Source: DASPKT01 sp035627915
Lineage (GTDB): Bacteria > Pseudomonadota > Alphaproteobacteria > Azospirillales > Azospirillaceae
Direction: 5' to 3'
DNA length: 16,051 bases
Assembly: GCA_035627915.1 (NCBI GenBank)
Contig: DASPKT010000352.1
Span: 1 to 16,051 of the forward strand
In this document: piece by piece, positions 1 to 7,245 of the stretch
Position numbering within the stretch: the first letter of the stretch is position 1
How the letters are laid out: every line of letters starts with the position of its first letter
Notes under the pieces: model-generated
Database searches by the model: none
What the model was told of the DNA's origin: nothing
The model's input: the letters and a program-made list of their open reading frames with translations, nothing else
Translations under genes and position numbers: made by a program

Positions 1-81
1 TCCAGGCTCCCCGGATTAGGCGCGTCGCGCCCACCGGCGCGTCCGGCGTCGACGAAATGTCGGGGCTTGGCGAGGGAGCAT

Positions 82-109
82 TTGCCCGGCCTCACCTTTC
101 GGCTTAAAA
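82..109 (+). promoter_or_regulatory. Weak candidate sigma70 promoter for the pentapeptide-repeat gene
   Basis: TTGCCC at 82-87 and TTAAAA at 104-109, separated by 16 nt, lie in the only AT-richer patch before the gene. Transcription would start near 116 and leave a leader of about 44 nt. The matches to consensus are partial, so this is a guess from position and composition. Bases 1-81 show nothing else I can assign. Confidence 0.3.
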
Positions 110-159
110 GTTATGGAACGGCAGGCGCCCGCCCGGGCGACCGTACTCCGGCAGGTGGC

Positions 160-1464
160 ATGACGCCTCATGAACTCCTCGCCGTGCTCGAGAAGCACGA
201 GCGCTGGCTGAAGAAGAAGACCGGAGGAGCCCGCGCCATGCTGGCCCTGACCGATCTGCAGGGCTCCAACTTCGTCGGGGCCAACCTCCAGTCGGCCAAG
301 TTCTCCGGCTCCAACCTGTCGTTCTGCGACTTCTCCGAATCGAACCTGTCGATGGCCGACCTGTTCGCGGCCAAGCTGACCAAGGCGGTGCTGATCCATG
401 CCAACCTGTTCCGCGCCGACCTGCGCGGCGCCACCCTGCGCGGGGCCCGGCTGAAGGGCGCCATCCTGCGCGAGGCGGACCTGCGCGGCGGCGCGCTGCT
501 GGACCGGCGCGGCCCCGGCCAGGTGACGGTGCAGCAGTCCGACCTGTCGGGCGCCGACATGGACGACGCCATGCTGTCCAGCGCCAACCTGGCCGGCGCC
601 GACCTGCGCGACGCCAGCATGGTGGGCGCCGACTGCGAGGGCGCGCAGCTCAGCGGCTGCAACATGATGAACTCGGTCCTGAAGTCGGCCAACTTCGCCC
701 GCTGCGACATGCGCGGCGCCAACCTCGCCAACTGCAACCTGACCGGCGCATCGCTGGCCGGCGCCAACCTGATGGGCGCGTCGCTGGCCGGGGCGTCCTT
801 GCGCAACGCCGACCTGAAGGGCTGCAACCTGGAGGGCGTGGACCTCTCCGGCGTTGACACCACCGGCGCCAACCTCGCCCGCTCGGCCGAGCATTTCTCC
901 GAGCGCATCCAGCAGGCGCTGGAGTCGCACTACGCCTGGATCAACACCAACGGCGCCCGCGGCGTCCGCGCCGTGCTGGTGGGCGAGGACCTCGCCCACA
1001 TCGACCTCAACGGGGTCAACCTCAGCGGCGCCGACCTGCGCAACGTCAACCTCGCCGGCGCCAAGCTGCGCGAGGCGCTGCTGATCATGTCGGACCTGTC
1101 CAACGCCAACCTGCAGAACGTGGACTTCTCCGGCGCCACCATGGACGGCGCCAACCTGCGCGGCAGCGACATGACGGGCTGCCGGCTGGACGGGGCGGAG
1201 GTCGGCTCGGTCGACATCAAGGGGCCGGACGGCAGGCCGACCGGGCGGCTGTGGCCCGCCAACCTGGCCGGGGTCAAGCTGGTCGGCGCCAGCATGGTGA
1301 AGGCCAAGATGCGCAACGTGAACCTGACCGGGGCCGACCTGCGGAGCGCGGACCTGACCGGCGCCAACCTGATCGACGCCTCGCTGCGGGGCGCGGAGAT
1401 GGACGGGGCCATCGTCCAGGGCGCCACCCTGCCGCCGCCGGTGAACGACGACGACGACGACTGA
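160..1464 (+). CDS. Pentapeptide-repeat protein with duplicated H-x-x-W module
   Basis: This 434-residue protein is built almost wholly of A(D/N)LxX pentapeptide repeats (for example SGADL, RGANL, AGANL), the signature of right-handed quadrilateral beta-helices. No signal peptide or membrane segment is visible, so it is probably cytoplasmic. I chose the ATG at 160 because an AGGTGG ribosome site lies just before it. A TTG at 67 is in frame but would add a low-complexity tail. Residues 8-30 are not repeats: a helical LEKHERWL stretch runs into G-x-RA-x-L. A matching ALESHYAW...G-x-RA-x-L module recurs at about 253-275, and each half carries a Gly/Pro/Arg-rich interruption about 100 residues after its module (near 115-125 and 352-362). 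The tail is PPPVN followed by five Asp. Pentapeptide proteins include gyrase-protecting DNA mimics, but nothing here indicates that role, so function is unknown. It ends 3 nt from the convergent neighbour. Confidence 0.9.
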   Translation: MTPHELLAVLEKHERWLKKKTGGARAMLALTDLQGSNFVGANLQSAKFSGSNLSFCDFSESNLSMADLFAAKLTKAVLIHANLFRADLRGATLRGARLKGAILREADLRGGALLDRRGPGQVTVQQSDLSGADMDDAMLSSANLAGADLRDASMVGADCEGAQLSGCNMMNSVLKSANFARCDMRGANLANCNLTGASLAGANLMGASLAGASLRNADLKGCNLEGVDLSGVDTTGANLARSAEHFSERIQQALESHYAWINTNGARGVRAVLVGEDLAHIDLNGVNLSGADLRNVNLAGAKLREALLIMSDLSNANLQNVDFSGATMDGANLRGSDMTGCRLDGAEVGSVDIKGPDGRPTGRLWPANLAGVKLVGASMVKAKMRNVNLTGADLRSADLTGANLIDASLRGAEMDGAIVQGATLPPPVNDDDDD

Positions 1465-1467
1465 CCC

Positions 1468-2037
1468 TCAGTCTCCCGCTTCTCCGCTTCCAAGGCGCTC
1501 CAGCAGCAGGGCAAGCCGCGCCTCCGGGGCGAGCGGCGCGTCGGGTAGCGCCAGCAGCCGCGACGGCGGGACCCAGCGCCGCGCCAGCTCGGCCACGACC
1601 GCGTGGAAGTGCAGCTGGTGCCAGGGGTCGGTGGAGCGCACCCCGTCCGCCTCCGGGGCCAGCACGCCCCAGGGCGCCAGCACGACCAGGGTGAAGTCCG
1701 CCACCGCCGCCACCGCCGCCTCCAGCAGGGCCGCGGTCGCCGCCGGGTCCTCCACCGCGAAGCCGTTGCACAGCCAGAAGGCGGCGTAGTCCAGCGGCGT
1801 CCGGTCCGCCACCAGGCCCGCGTCGCCGGCGGCCCGGCGCGCCAAGTCCAGCGCGTCGGCGCGCAGAAGCGCCCGGTGCCCCTCCCGGGTCAGCGCGTGC
1901 AGGTCGAAGCCCGCGGCGAGCCGCGCCCGCATCGGCTCCTCGTGCAGGGGCAGGCCGAGCCGGGCCGCGGCCATCCCGGCCAGCGTCGTCTTCCCCGTGC
2001 CGGCGCTGCCGGCGATGCCGATCCTGGGTGGGCGCAT
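1468..2037 (-). CDS. P-loop NTPase/kinase, NadR-like AAA_28 family
   Basis: This 189-residue protein begins almost directly with a Walker A loop, GSAGTGKTT at residues 10-18. DRTPLDY further on resembles the DRxPLDY segment of AAA_28 proteins, the family holding the ribosylnicotinamide-kinase domain of NadR. A cytoplasmic nucleotide or small-molecule kinase is therefore likely, but the substrate cannot be read from sequence. The P-loop at the N-terminus makes this ATG the sensible start. The mRNA just upstream is pyrimidine-rich (CCTCCCTCCC) and has no Shine-Dalgarno sequence, so initiation may be leaderless or SD-independent. The gene is convergent with the pentapeptide gene (3-nt gap) and divergent from the B12 uptake operon. 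Whether it relates to either is unknown. The family call is fairly secure, the role is not. Confidence 0.82.
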   Translation of the reverse strand: MRPPRIGIAGSAGTGKTTLAGMAAARLGLPLHEEPMRARLAAGFDLHALTREGHRALLRADALDLARRAAGDAGLVADRTPLDYAAFWLCNGFAVEDPAATAALLEAAVAAVADFTLVVLAPWGVLAPEADGVRSTDPWHQLHFHAVVAELARRWVPPSRLLALPDAPLAPEARLALLLERLGSGEAGD

Positions 2038-2097
2038 GGGAGGGAGGTTAATGCGTCCGCCGCCGCCCGGCCAAGCGCCGCCGTCATGCACATCCTC

Positions 2098-2126
2098 TTG
2101 CGATGCAGCATGGCGGGGCCTAGAGT
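2098..2126 (+). promoter_or_regulatory. Candidate promoter of the btu operon
   Basis: TTGCGA (2098-2103) and TAGAGT (2121-2126) are separated by exactly 17 nt, each matching four of six sigma70 consensus bases. Initiation would fall near 2133, right at the 5' edge of the cobalamin aptamer, which is where a riboswitch promoter should start. Position is the strongest argument. Confidence 0.55.
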
Positions 2127-2131
2127 CCGCG

Positions 2132-2345
2132 GCGCACCGGTCCCCTTCGCAGGGTGAAAAGGGAACGCGGAACGGACAGGGGCCGATGCCCCGACCGGAA
2201 GCCGCGGCTGCCCCCGCAACTGTAATCGGAGAGACCGCCGCCCCGCCCCGCGCGCCGACAGGCCCGCAGGGCGTCGCCACTGGGAAACTGGGAAGGCTGG
2301 GCGGCGGGCGACGACCCGAGAGCCAGGAGACCTGCCGGCGCATTT
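2132..2345 (+). promoter_or_regulatory. Cobalamin (B12) riboswitch aptamer
   Basis: All main conserved boxes are present in order: CCGGTCCC opening P1/P2 near 2137, GAAAAGGGAAC near 2156-2167, GCCCCCGCAACTGTAATCGG near 2210-2229, GCCACTGGGAAACTGGGAAGG near 2275-2296, and the 3' box AGCCAGGAGACCTGCCGG at 2321-2338. The two ends pair as in known B12 aptamers (CCGG with CCGG, GGTC with GACC). In this class, adenosylcobalamin or related cobamides bind the leader and lower expression of uptake or synthesis genes. Here the regulated gene is btuB, followed by btuFCD, so it closes a feedback loop on B12 import. Confidence 0.96.
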
Positions 2346-2392
2346 GCGTCACGCAACCATCGGGCGGGGTGCCCTGGTGGGACGGATCTCCG

Positions 2393-2441
2393 TTTTGCGG
2401 TGACGTGCCCGTTGGGTGGCCCGTGGCGGAGGTTCGCAAAA
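2393..2441 (+). promoter_or_regulatory. Expression-platform pairing downstream of the B12 aptamer
   Basis: TTTTGCG (2393-2399) is perfectly complementary to CGCAAAA (2435-2441). The 3' arm shares bases with a shorter alternative pairing, AAAGG (2439-2443) with CCTTT (2459-2463), so the two cannot form together. This is the arrangement expected of a switching region, but I have not folded it and the assignment is inferred. A GGAGG-like sequence near 2428-2432 lies inside the loop. Confidence 0.35.
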
Positions 2442-2492
2442 GGCATGGCGCGTCCTCTCCTTTGTCGTCGGTCCCGTCCGCGTCCGCCCTCC

Positions 2493-2532
2493 GGCGGCCG
2501 GTCCGGGATGCCGCGTCCCCGTTCCGGCCGCC
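2493..2532 (+). terminator. btuB: GC-rich hairpin in the btuB leader, possible attenuator
   Basis: GGCGGCCGG at 2493-2501 pairs perfectly with CCGGCCGCC at 2524-2532 across a 22-nt loop. It lies between the aptamer and the btuB start. Only a weak T-containing stretch (GAGTTCTT) follows, so it is not a classical intrinsic terminator. It could act as a Rho-linked attenuator or a structural spacer. Confidence 0.35.
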
Positions 2533-2582
2533 CGAGTTCTTCCGGCCGCGCCCCGGCGCCGGCCATGCCCGGAACGGATCAG

Positions 2583-4556
2583 ATGCCTGTCACGACGTCC
2601 CTGCCCTCCCGCCTCCTCGCCTCCGCCGCCCTGGCGGCGCTGCTGCCCCTGCCGGCCGCGGCCCAGTCCGACCACACCCAGGTGGCGGAAAGCCGCCCTG
2701 CCGAGGTGGTGGTGACCGCCACCCGCGCTCCCGCCTACGTCTCCCGCGTGCCGACCGGCGTCAGCGTCGTCGACCGCGCCGAGATCGAGCGCAACGCCTA
2801 CCAGACCCTGGCCGACGCGCTGGCGACCCTGCCCGGCCTGACCGCGGTGTCGAGCGGCGGCCCCGGCGGCAATACCTCGGTCTTCCTGCGCGGCACCAAC
2901 AGCGACCACGTGCTGGTGCTCATCGACGGCATGCCCGCCAACGAGCCCGCGCTCTCCGCCGGCGCCTTCAACTTCGGCGAGGACCTGCTGGGCGGGCTGT
3001 CCCGGATCGAGGTGGTGCGCGGCCCCGCCTCCACCCTCTACGGCAGCGCCGCCATCGGCGGCGTCATCAATCTCATCACCGAGGCCGGCGCCGACCGGCC
3101 GGCCCTGGCGGAGGCCGCCGCCGCCCTCGGCACCGACGGGCTGCTGCGCGGCCGCGCCGGGCTGCGCGGCACCGTGGACGCGCTGGACTACGCCTTCTCG
3201 CTGGAGGGGCTGGACACCGGCGGCGACGACTTCACCCCCGCCCGCTTCGGCCATCCGACGCGGGAGCAGGACGGCTACGGCAACCTGACTGCCACCGCCA
3301 AGGCCGCCTACCGCCTGGGCGGGCGCGGCAAGGTGGAGGGGCTGCTGCGCTGGCGCGACGCCGACGTGGAGATCGACAGCGTGCCGCTGGACGATCCCAA
3401 CTACGAGGGCACGTCGGAGAGCCTGACCCTGCAGGCGGCGGGCGAGGCGTACCTGCTGGACGGCGGCCTGACGACGCGCCTGTCCGCCGGCCACCTGGTC
3501 ACCGACCGCCGCTACCGGAACGAAGCCGACGCGCTCTCCCCCGGCACCAACGACGACCGCTTCGACGGCGAGCGCACGCAGCTCGACTGGCAGAACACGC
3601 TGGCGCTCGGCGGCGCCGGGCCGGCGGCGGAGACGGTGCTGACCGCCGGCGCCACCCTGGTGCGCGAGGAGGCGGCCTTCGCCGCCCGCTCCACCTCCAT
3701 CTTCGGGCCGTTCGACCAGGACGTGGACGCCGACGCCAACGCGGCCGGCGCCTACGCGCAGGTGCAGACCCGGCTGGCCGGCCGGCTCGACCTCAGCGCC
3801 GGGGTGCGCCACGACCGTCCCGAGGACTACGGCGCCCGCACCACCTGGAAGCTGGGCGCCGTGGCCGCGCTGCCGGAGCTGTCGTCGCGCCTGACGGCCG
3901 CCGCCGGCACCGCCTACAAGGCGCCGACCCTCTACGACCGCTACGGCATCACCAACTTCGGCTACCGCGGCAACCCGGACCTGGACGCGGAGGAATCGAC
4001 CGGCTGGGAGGCCGGGGTCGAGACCGACCTGCCGGGCGGCCTCGCCACCGTGGGCGCGACCTACTTCGCCAACGACGTGGAGGGGCTGATCCAGTTCGAC
4101 TTCGTCCGCAACTCCTCCTTCAACATCGCGGAGACGGAGATCGAGGGGGTGGAGGGCACGCTCACCCTCACCCCCGCCGACTGGGCGGAGGCGCGCTTCA
4201 GCTGGACCTGGACCGATGCCCGCGACGGCCGCACCGGCGCCCGGCTGCTGCGCCGGCCGGAGCACCAGCTGGCCGCCGCGGCGCGGTTGGAGCCGCTGCC
4301 GGGCCTGACCCTCTCGCCGGAAGCGACCTTCACCGGCCGCCGCGTGGACGCCACCTACGACGACGCCGGCGGCTTCCTCGGCAACCGGGCGGTCGGCGGC
4401 TACTGGCTGGTGAACCTGGCGGTCAGCTACGCGGTAAGCGAGGAGGTGACGCTGTTCGCCCGCGGCACCAACCTGCTGGACCGCCGGATCGAGAACCCGA
4501 ACGGCTTCGCGCAGCCCGACCGCGGCGCCCTGGTCGGGCTGAGGGCGTCCTTCTGA
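2583..4556 (+). CDS. btuB: TonB-dependent vitamin B12 outer-membrane receptor BtuB
   Basis: This 657-residue protein sits in the outer membrane and takes up cobalamin using TonB-ExbB-ExbD energy. A signal peptide covers residues 1-27 (LLASAALAALLPLPAAA, cleaved before QSD). A TonB box, EVVVTATR, lies at 41-48. The plug follows to about 165, with typical DALATLPG, VFLRGTNSDHVLVLIDG and IEVVRGPASTLYGSAAIGG segments. The remainder is a beta-barrel ending in RASF, with the terminal Phe used for outer-membrane insertion. Length is close to that of E. coli BtuB. I chose this ATG because it starts directly at the signal peptide with a GGAACGG ribosome site. In-frame starts upstream (2445, 2565) would add an Arg/Pro-rich leader. 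The B12 riboswitch upstream and btuFCD downstream set the substrate. The stop codon overlaps the btuF start by one base (TGATG). Confidence 0.96.
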   Translation: MPVTTSLPSRLLASAALAALLPLPAAAQSDHTQVAESRPAEVVVTATRAPAYVSRVPTGVSVVDRAEIERNAYQTLADALATLPGLTAVSSGGPGGNTSVFLRGTNSDHVLVLIDGMPANEPALSAGAFNFGEDLLGGLSRIEVVRGPASTLYGSAAIGGVINLITEAGADRPALAEAAAALGTDGLLRGRAGLRGTVDALDYAFSLEGLDTGGDDFTPARFGHPTREQDGYGNLTATAKAAYRLGGRGKVEGLLRWRDADVEIDSVPLDDPNYEGTSESLTLQAAGEAYLLDGGLTTRLSAGHLVTDRRYRNEADALSPGTNDDRFDGERTQLDWQNTLALGGAGPAAETVLTAGATLVREEAAFAARSTSIFGPFDQDVDADANAAGAYAQVQTRLAGRLDLSAGVRHDRPEDYGARTTWKLGAVAALPELSSRLTAAAGTAYKAPTLYDRYGITNFGYRGNPDLDAEESTGWEAGVETDLPGGLATVGATYFANDVEGLIQFDFVRNSSFNIAETEIEGVEGTLTLTPADWAEARFSWTWTDARDGRTGARLLRRPEHQLAAAARLEPLPGLTLSPEATFTGRRVDATYDDAGGFLGNRAVGGYWLVNLAVSYAVSEEVTLFARGTNLLDRRIENPNGFAQPDRGALVGLRASF

Positions 4557-5470
4557 TGGCGGCGCGCCGGCTCCCCCGCCTGAGGACTCTCGTCCGCCGG
4601 ACGGCGGGGCCGGCGCTCGCCCTGCTGCTGTCGGCCGGAGCCGCCCAGGCGGCGCCGCCGCAGCGGGTCGTCTCGCTGAACCTCTGCACCGACCAGCTGG
4701 CGGTGCTGCTGCTGCCGCCGGAGCGCATCGCCGCCCTCTCCTTCCTGTCGCGCGACGAGGACCTGTCCTACGTCGCGGACCGGGCGCGGTCGCTGCCCGT
4801 CGTGCAGGGCCAGGCGGAGGAGATCCTGCCCCTGGCCCCCGACCTGGTCCTGGCCGGCACCTTCACCACCCGCCCCACCGTGGCCCTGCTGAAGGCGCGC
4901 GGCATCCCGGTGCTGGAACTGGACATGCCGCACGACTTCGCCGCCATCCGGGCGCAGCTCCGCCAGGTGGCGGCGGCCCTGGGGGAGGAGGCCAGGGGCG
5001 AGGCGCTGGTCGCCGCGATGGACCGCACGCTGGCCCTGTCGGCGCCGGCCGACGGGCGGCGGCCGTCGGCCCTGAGCTTCGCCCCCGGCGGCTTCACCTC
5101 CGGCGCCGGCACCCTGTCGGCGGCGGTCATGGAGGCGGCGGGGCTTTCGAACTATGCCGGGGGCCGCGGCCTCGCCGGCTACGGCTACCTGCCGGTGGAG
5201 GAGGTCGCCGCCGCCCCGCCCGACCTGCTGGTGGCCGACACCGAGCCGGAGGCGCACCCGTCGCTGGCCGGGCGGCTGCTGTCCCACCCGGCGCTGGCCC
5301 GCGCCGTCCCGGCGGAGGCGCGCACGCGCATCCGCAGCGGCCTCTGGACCTGCGGCGGCCCCTTCACGGCGGAGGCGGTGGCGCAGCTGGCGGCCATGCG
5401 CACGCGCCTGCTGGCCGGCCCCCAGGTCGCCGCCAGCACCGATGCCGCCCACGCGCCGGCGGAGCGCTGA
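4556..5470 (+). CDS. btuF: Periplasmic cobalamin-binding protein BtuF
   Basis: This 304-residue protein has an Arg-rich signal peptide (about residues 1-33: twin-Arg patches, then ALALLLSAGAAQA). A type III periplasmic-binding fold follows. Recognisable parts are RVVSLNLCTDQLAVLL near 37-52, the ILPLAPDLVLAGTF segment, the long connecting helix region, and PVEEVAAAPPDLLVAD in the second lobe. It should hand cobalamin from BtuB to BtuCD. The family also contains iron-siderophore binders; the riboswitch and btuB linkage point to B12. The start codon overlaps the btuB stop, so translation is coupled. Four bases separate its stop from the proposed btuC start. Confidence 0.92.
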   Translation: MAARRLPRLRTLVRRTAGPALALLLSAGAAQAAPPQRVVSLNLCTDQLAVLLLPPERIAALSFLSRDEDLSYVADRARSLPVVQGQAEEILPLAPDLVLAGTFTTRPTVALLKARGIPVLELDMPHDFAAIRAQLRQVAAALGEEARGEALVAAMDRTLALSAPADGRRPSALSFAPGGFTSGAGTLSAAVMEAAGLSNYAGGRGLAGYGYLPVEEVAAAPPDLLVADTEPEAHPSLAGRLLSHPALARAVPAEARTRIRSGLWTCGGPFTAEAVAQLAAMRTRLLAGPQVAASTDAAHAPAER

Positions 5471-5474
5471 GCCG

Positions 5475-6461
5475 GTGCGGCGCTGGGCCCTTCCCCTGCT
5501 GGCGCTGCTGGTGCTGGCGCTGTTCGCGGCCTCGCTGTCGGTGGGGCCGAGTGCGGTGTCCATGCGCCTCGCCGTCGCCGATTGGCTGGCCGACGGCGAC
5601 AGTACCGCCGCCGTCATCTTCGCCGAGATCCGCCTGCCCCGGGCGCTGCTGGGACTGGGGGTCGGCGCCGTGCTGGGCCTCTCGGGCGCCGCGCTCCAGG
5701 GCCTGCTGCGCAACCCGCTGGCGGAGCCCGGCCTGATCGGTGTGTCGGCCAGCGCGGCCCTGGGCGCCGTGATCGCCTTCTACAGCGGCCTCGCCAACGC
5801 CGCCCCGCTGGCCCTGCCGGCCGGCGGCATCGCGGGTGCCCTGACGGCGGTGGCGCTGCTCTACGCGCTGGCCGGCCGCGACGCCTCGGTGCTGACCCTG
5901 ATCCTGGCCGGCACCGCCATCGGCAGCCTGGCCGGCGCGCTGACCTCGCTCGCGCTGTCGCTGTCGCCCAACCCCTTCGCCCTGACCGAGATCGTGTTCT
6001 GGATGCTGGGCTCGCTGGCCGACCGGTCGCTGGAGCACGTCGCCCTGGCCGCGCCCTTCATGGCGGTGGGCGCCGTCCTGCTGCTGAGCGCCGGCCGGGC
6101 GCTGGACGCGCTGACCCTGGGCGAGGACACGGCGCGCTCGCTGGGCTTCAGCATCGGCGCCGCCGGCTTCCGCGTCATCGCCGGCACGGCCCTGGCGGTG
6201 GGCGCGGCGGTGGCGGTGTCGGGCGCCATCGGCTTCGTCGGGCTGATCGTGCCGCACCTGCTGCGGCCGCTGGCGGAGAACCGGCCGAGCCGGCTCTTGC
6301 CCCTGGCGGCGCTGGGCGGTGCCGCCTTCATGCTGGCGGCCGACGTGTCGGTACGCCTCGGCGGCCCCGGGCAGGAGATGAAGCTGGGCGTGGTCACCGC
6401 ACTGCTGGGCGCGCCCTTCTTCCTGGCGCTGGTCCTGCGCACCCGGCGGAGCGTGGCATGA
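5475..6461 (+). CDS. btuC: Cobalamin ABC transporter permease BtuC
   Basis: This 328-residue inner-membrane protein of the FecCD/BtuC family has about nine or ten hydrophobic segments. Family marks include LRNPLAEPGLIGVS at about 78-91, which follows the second or third membrane helix, and GAIGFVGLIVPHLLR at about 250-264, the cytoplasmic loop region contacting the ATPase. Two copies with two BtuD subunits form the importer. I chose the GTG start because GGAG precedes it at 10 nt and the hydrophobic helix begins at once. An ATG at 5442 is in frame but would overlap btuF by 29 nt and has no clear ribosome site. The stop overlaps btuD in an ATGA junction. Confidence 0.94.
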   Translation: MRRWALPLLALLVLALFAASLSVGPSAVSMRLAVADWLADGDSTAAVIFAEIRLPRALLGLGVGAVLGLSGAALQGLLRNPLAEPGLIGVSASAALGAVIAFYSGLANAAPLALPAGGIAGALTAVALLYALAGRDASVLTLILAGTAIGSLAGALTSLALSLSPNPFALTEIVFWMLGSLADRSLEHVALAAPFMAVGAVLLLSAGRALDALTLGEDTARSLGFSIGAAGFRVIAGTALAVGAAVAVSGAIGFVGLIVPHLLRPLAENRPSRLLPLAALGGAAFMLAADVSVRLGGPGQEMKLGVVTALLGAPFFLALVLRTRRSVA

Positions 6462-7231
6462 GCGTGCTGGAGGGCGCCGGCCTGCACCTCTCCTACGGCG
6501 CCGTGCCGGTGCTGGACGGCGCCTCCCTGCGGCTGGGGGCGGGCGAGCTGGTCGGGCTGATCGGCCCGAACGGGGCCGGCAAGTCGACGCTGATGCGGGT
6601 CCTGGCCGGCCTCGCCCGCCCGTCGCAGGGCGCGGTGAGCCTGGACGGCAAGCCCCTGGCCGCCCTGCCCGGCCGCGCCCGGGCCCGGGCGCTGGCCTAC
6701 ATGGCGCAGGGGCGCGAACTGCACTGGCCGCTGACGGTGGAGCGGCTGGTGGCGCTGGGCCGGCTGCCGCACCTGGGGCCGTTCCAGCGCCCGGGGGCGG
6801 AGGACGAGGCGGCGGTCGCCCGCGCGCTGGAGCGCTGCGACGCCGCCCACCTGCGCGGCCGCACCGCCACCACCCTGTCGGGGGGCGAGCGGGCGCGGGT
6901 GCTGCTGGCCCGGGCGCTGGCGTCGGAACCGGCGCTGCTGCTGGCGGACGAGCCGGTCGCCGGCCTCGACCCCTACCACCAGCTCCAGGTCATGGAGGTG
7001 CTGCGGGAGGGGGCCCTGGCCGGGACCGGGATCCTGGTCGTGCTGCACGATCTGGTGCTGGCGGCGCGCTTCTGCACCCGCCTGGCCCTGGTCCACCGCG
7101 GCCGGGTGGTGGCGGACGGGCCGCCCGCCGCGGTGCTGGAGCCCGGGCTGCTGGAGCAGGTCTACGGGGTGCGCATGGCGGCGGCCGAGGTCGCGGGCGA
7201 GCGGGTGCACCTGCCCTGGAGCAGGATCTAG
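6458..7231 (+). CDS. btuD: Cobalamin ABC transporter ATPase BtuD
   Basis: This 257-residue ATPase powers B12 import. All nucleotide-binding motifs are intact: Walker A GPNGAGKST at 36-44, Q-loop Q84 in YMAQG, ABC signature LSGGE at 140-144, Walker B LLLADEP at 160-166 with catalytic E165, D-loop GLD at 169-171, and switch H197. The start is fixed by an ATGA overlap with btuC and a GGAG ribosome site. FecE/FhuC-type siderophore ATPases look alike, so the B12 assignment rests on operon context. It ends 14 nt before the convergent marR gene, with no obvious terminator in the gap. Confidence 0.95.
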   Translation: MSVLEGAGLHLSYGAVPVLDGASLRLGAGELVGLIGPNGAGKSTLMRVLAGLARPSQGAVSLDGKPLAALPGRARARALAYMAQGRELHWPLTVERLVALGRLPHLGPFQRPGAEDEAAVARALERCDAAHLRGRTATTLSGGERARVLLARALASEPALLLADEPVAGLDPYHQLQVMEVLREGALAGTGILVVLHDLVLAARFCTRLALVHRGRVVADGPPAAVLEPGLLEQVYGVRMAAAEVAGERVHLPWSRI

Positions 7232-7245
7232 CCCCGGCCAGCCCT

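Noticed and set aside
16..999. Long minus-strand open frames antisense to the pentapeptide gene
   Set aside because: Repetitive antisense translation of pentapeptide codons with no domain; the plus-strand gene explains the codon pattern.
245..1430. Many near-repeats such as GGCGCCAACCTG and GGCGCCGACCTG, resembling a repeat array
   Set aside because: They are the codons of the pentapeptide repeats (GANL, GADL) inside a coding frame, not CRISPR or noncoding repeats.
1445..1461. Short GAC tandem repeat
   Set aside because: It simply encodes the terminal five-Asp tail of the pentapeptide protein; too short to be a meaningful repeat array.
2349..4265. Very long open frame antisense to btuB
   Set aside because: Its composition (Gly/Ala/Val/Arg/Gln runs, no motif) is typical of the antisense shadow of a GC-rich gene, and btuB on the other strand is unambiguous.
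1997..5470. One uninterrupted plus-strand reading frame of over 1100 codons running through the riboswitch, btuB and btuF, with an SD-like GGGAGGGAGG before an ATG at 2051
   Set aside because: Only the last 304 codons (btuF) have recognisable protein. The upstream part is Arg/Pro/Gly-rich out-of-frame sequence of btuB, an effect of high GC. The SD-like site lies upstream of the likely btu transcription start, so it would not be on that mRNA.
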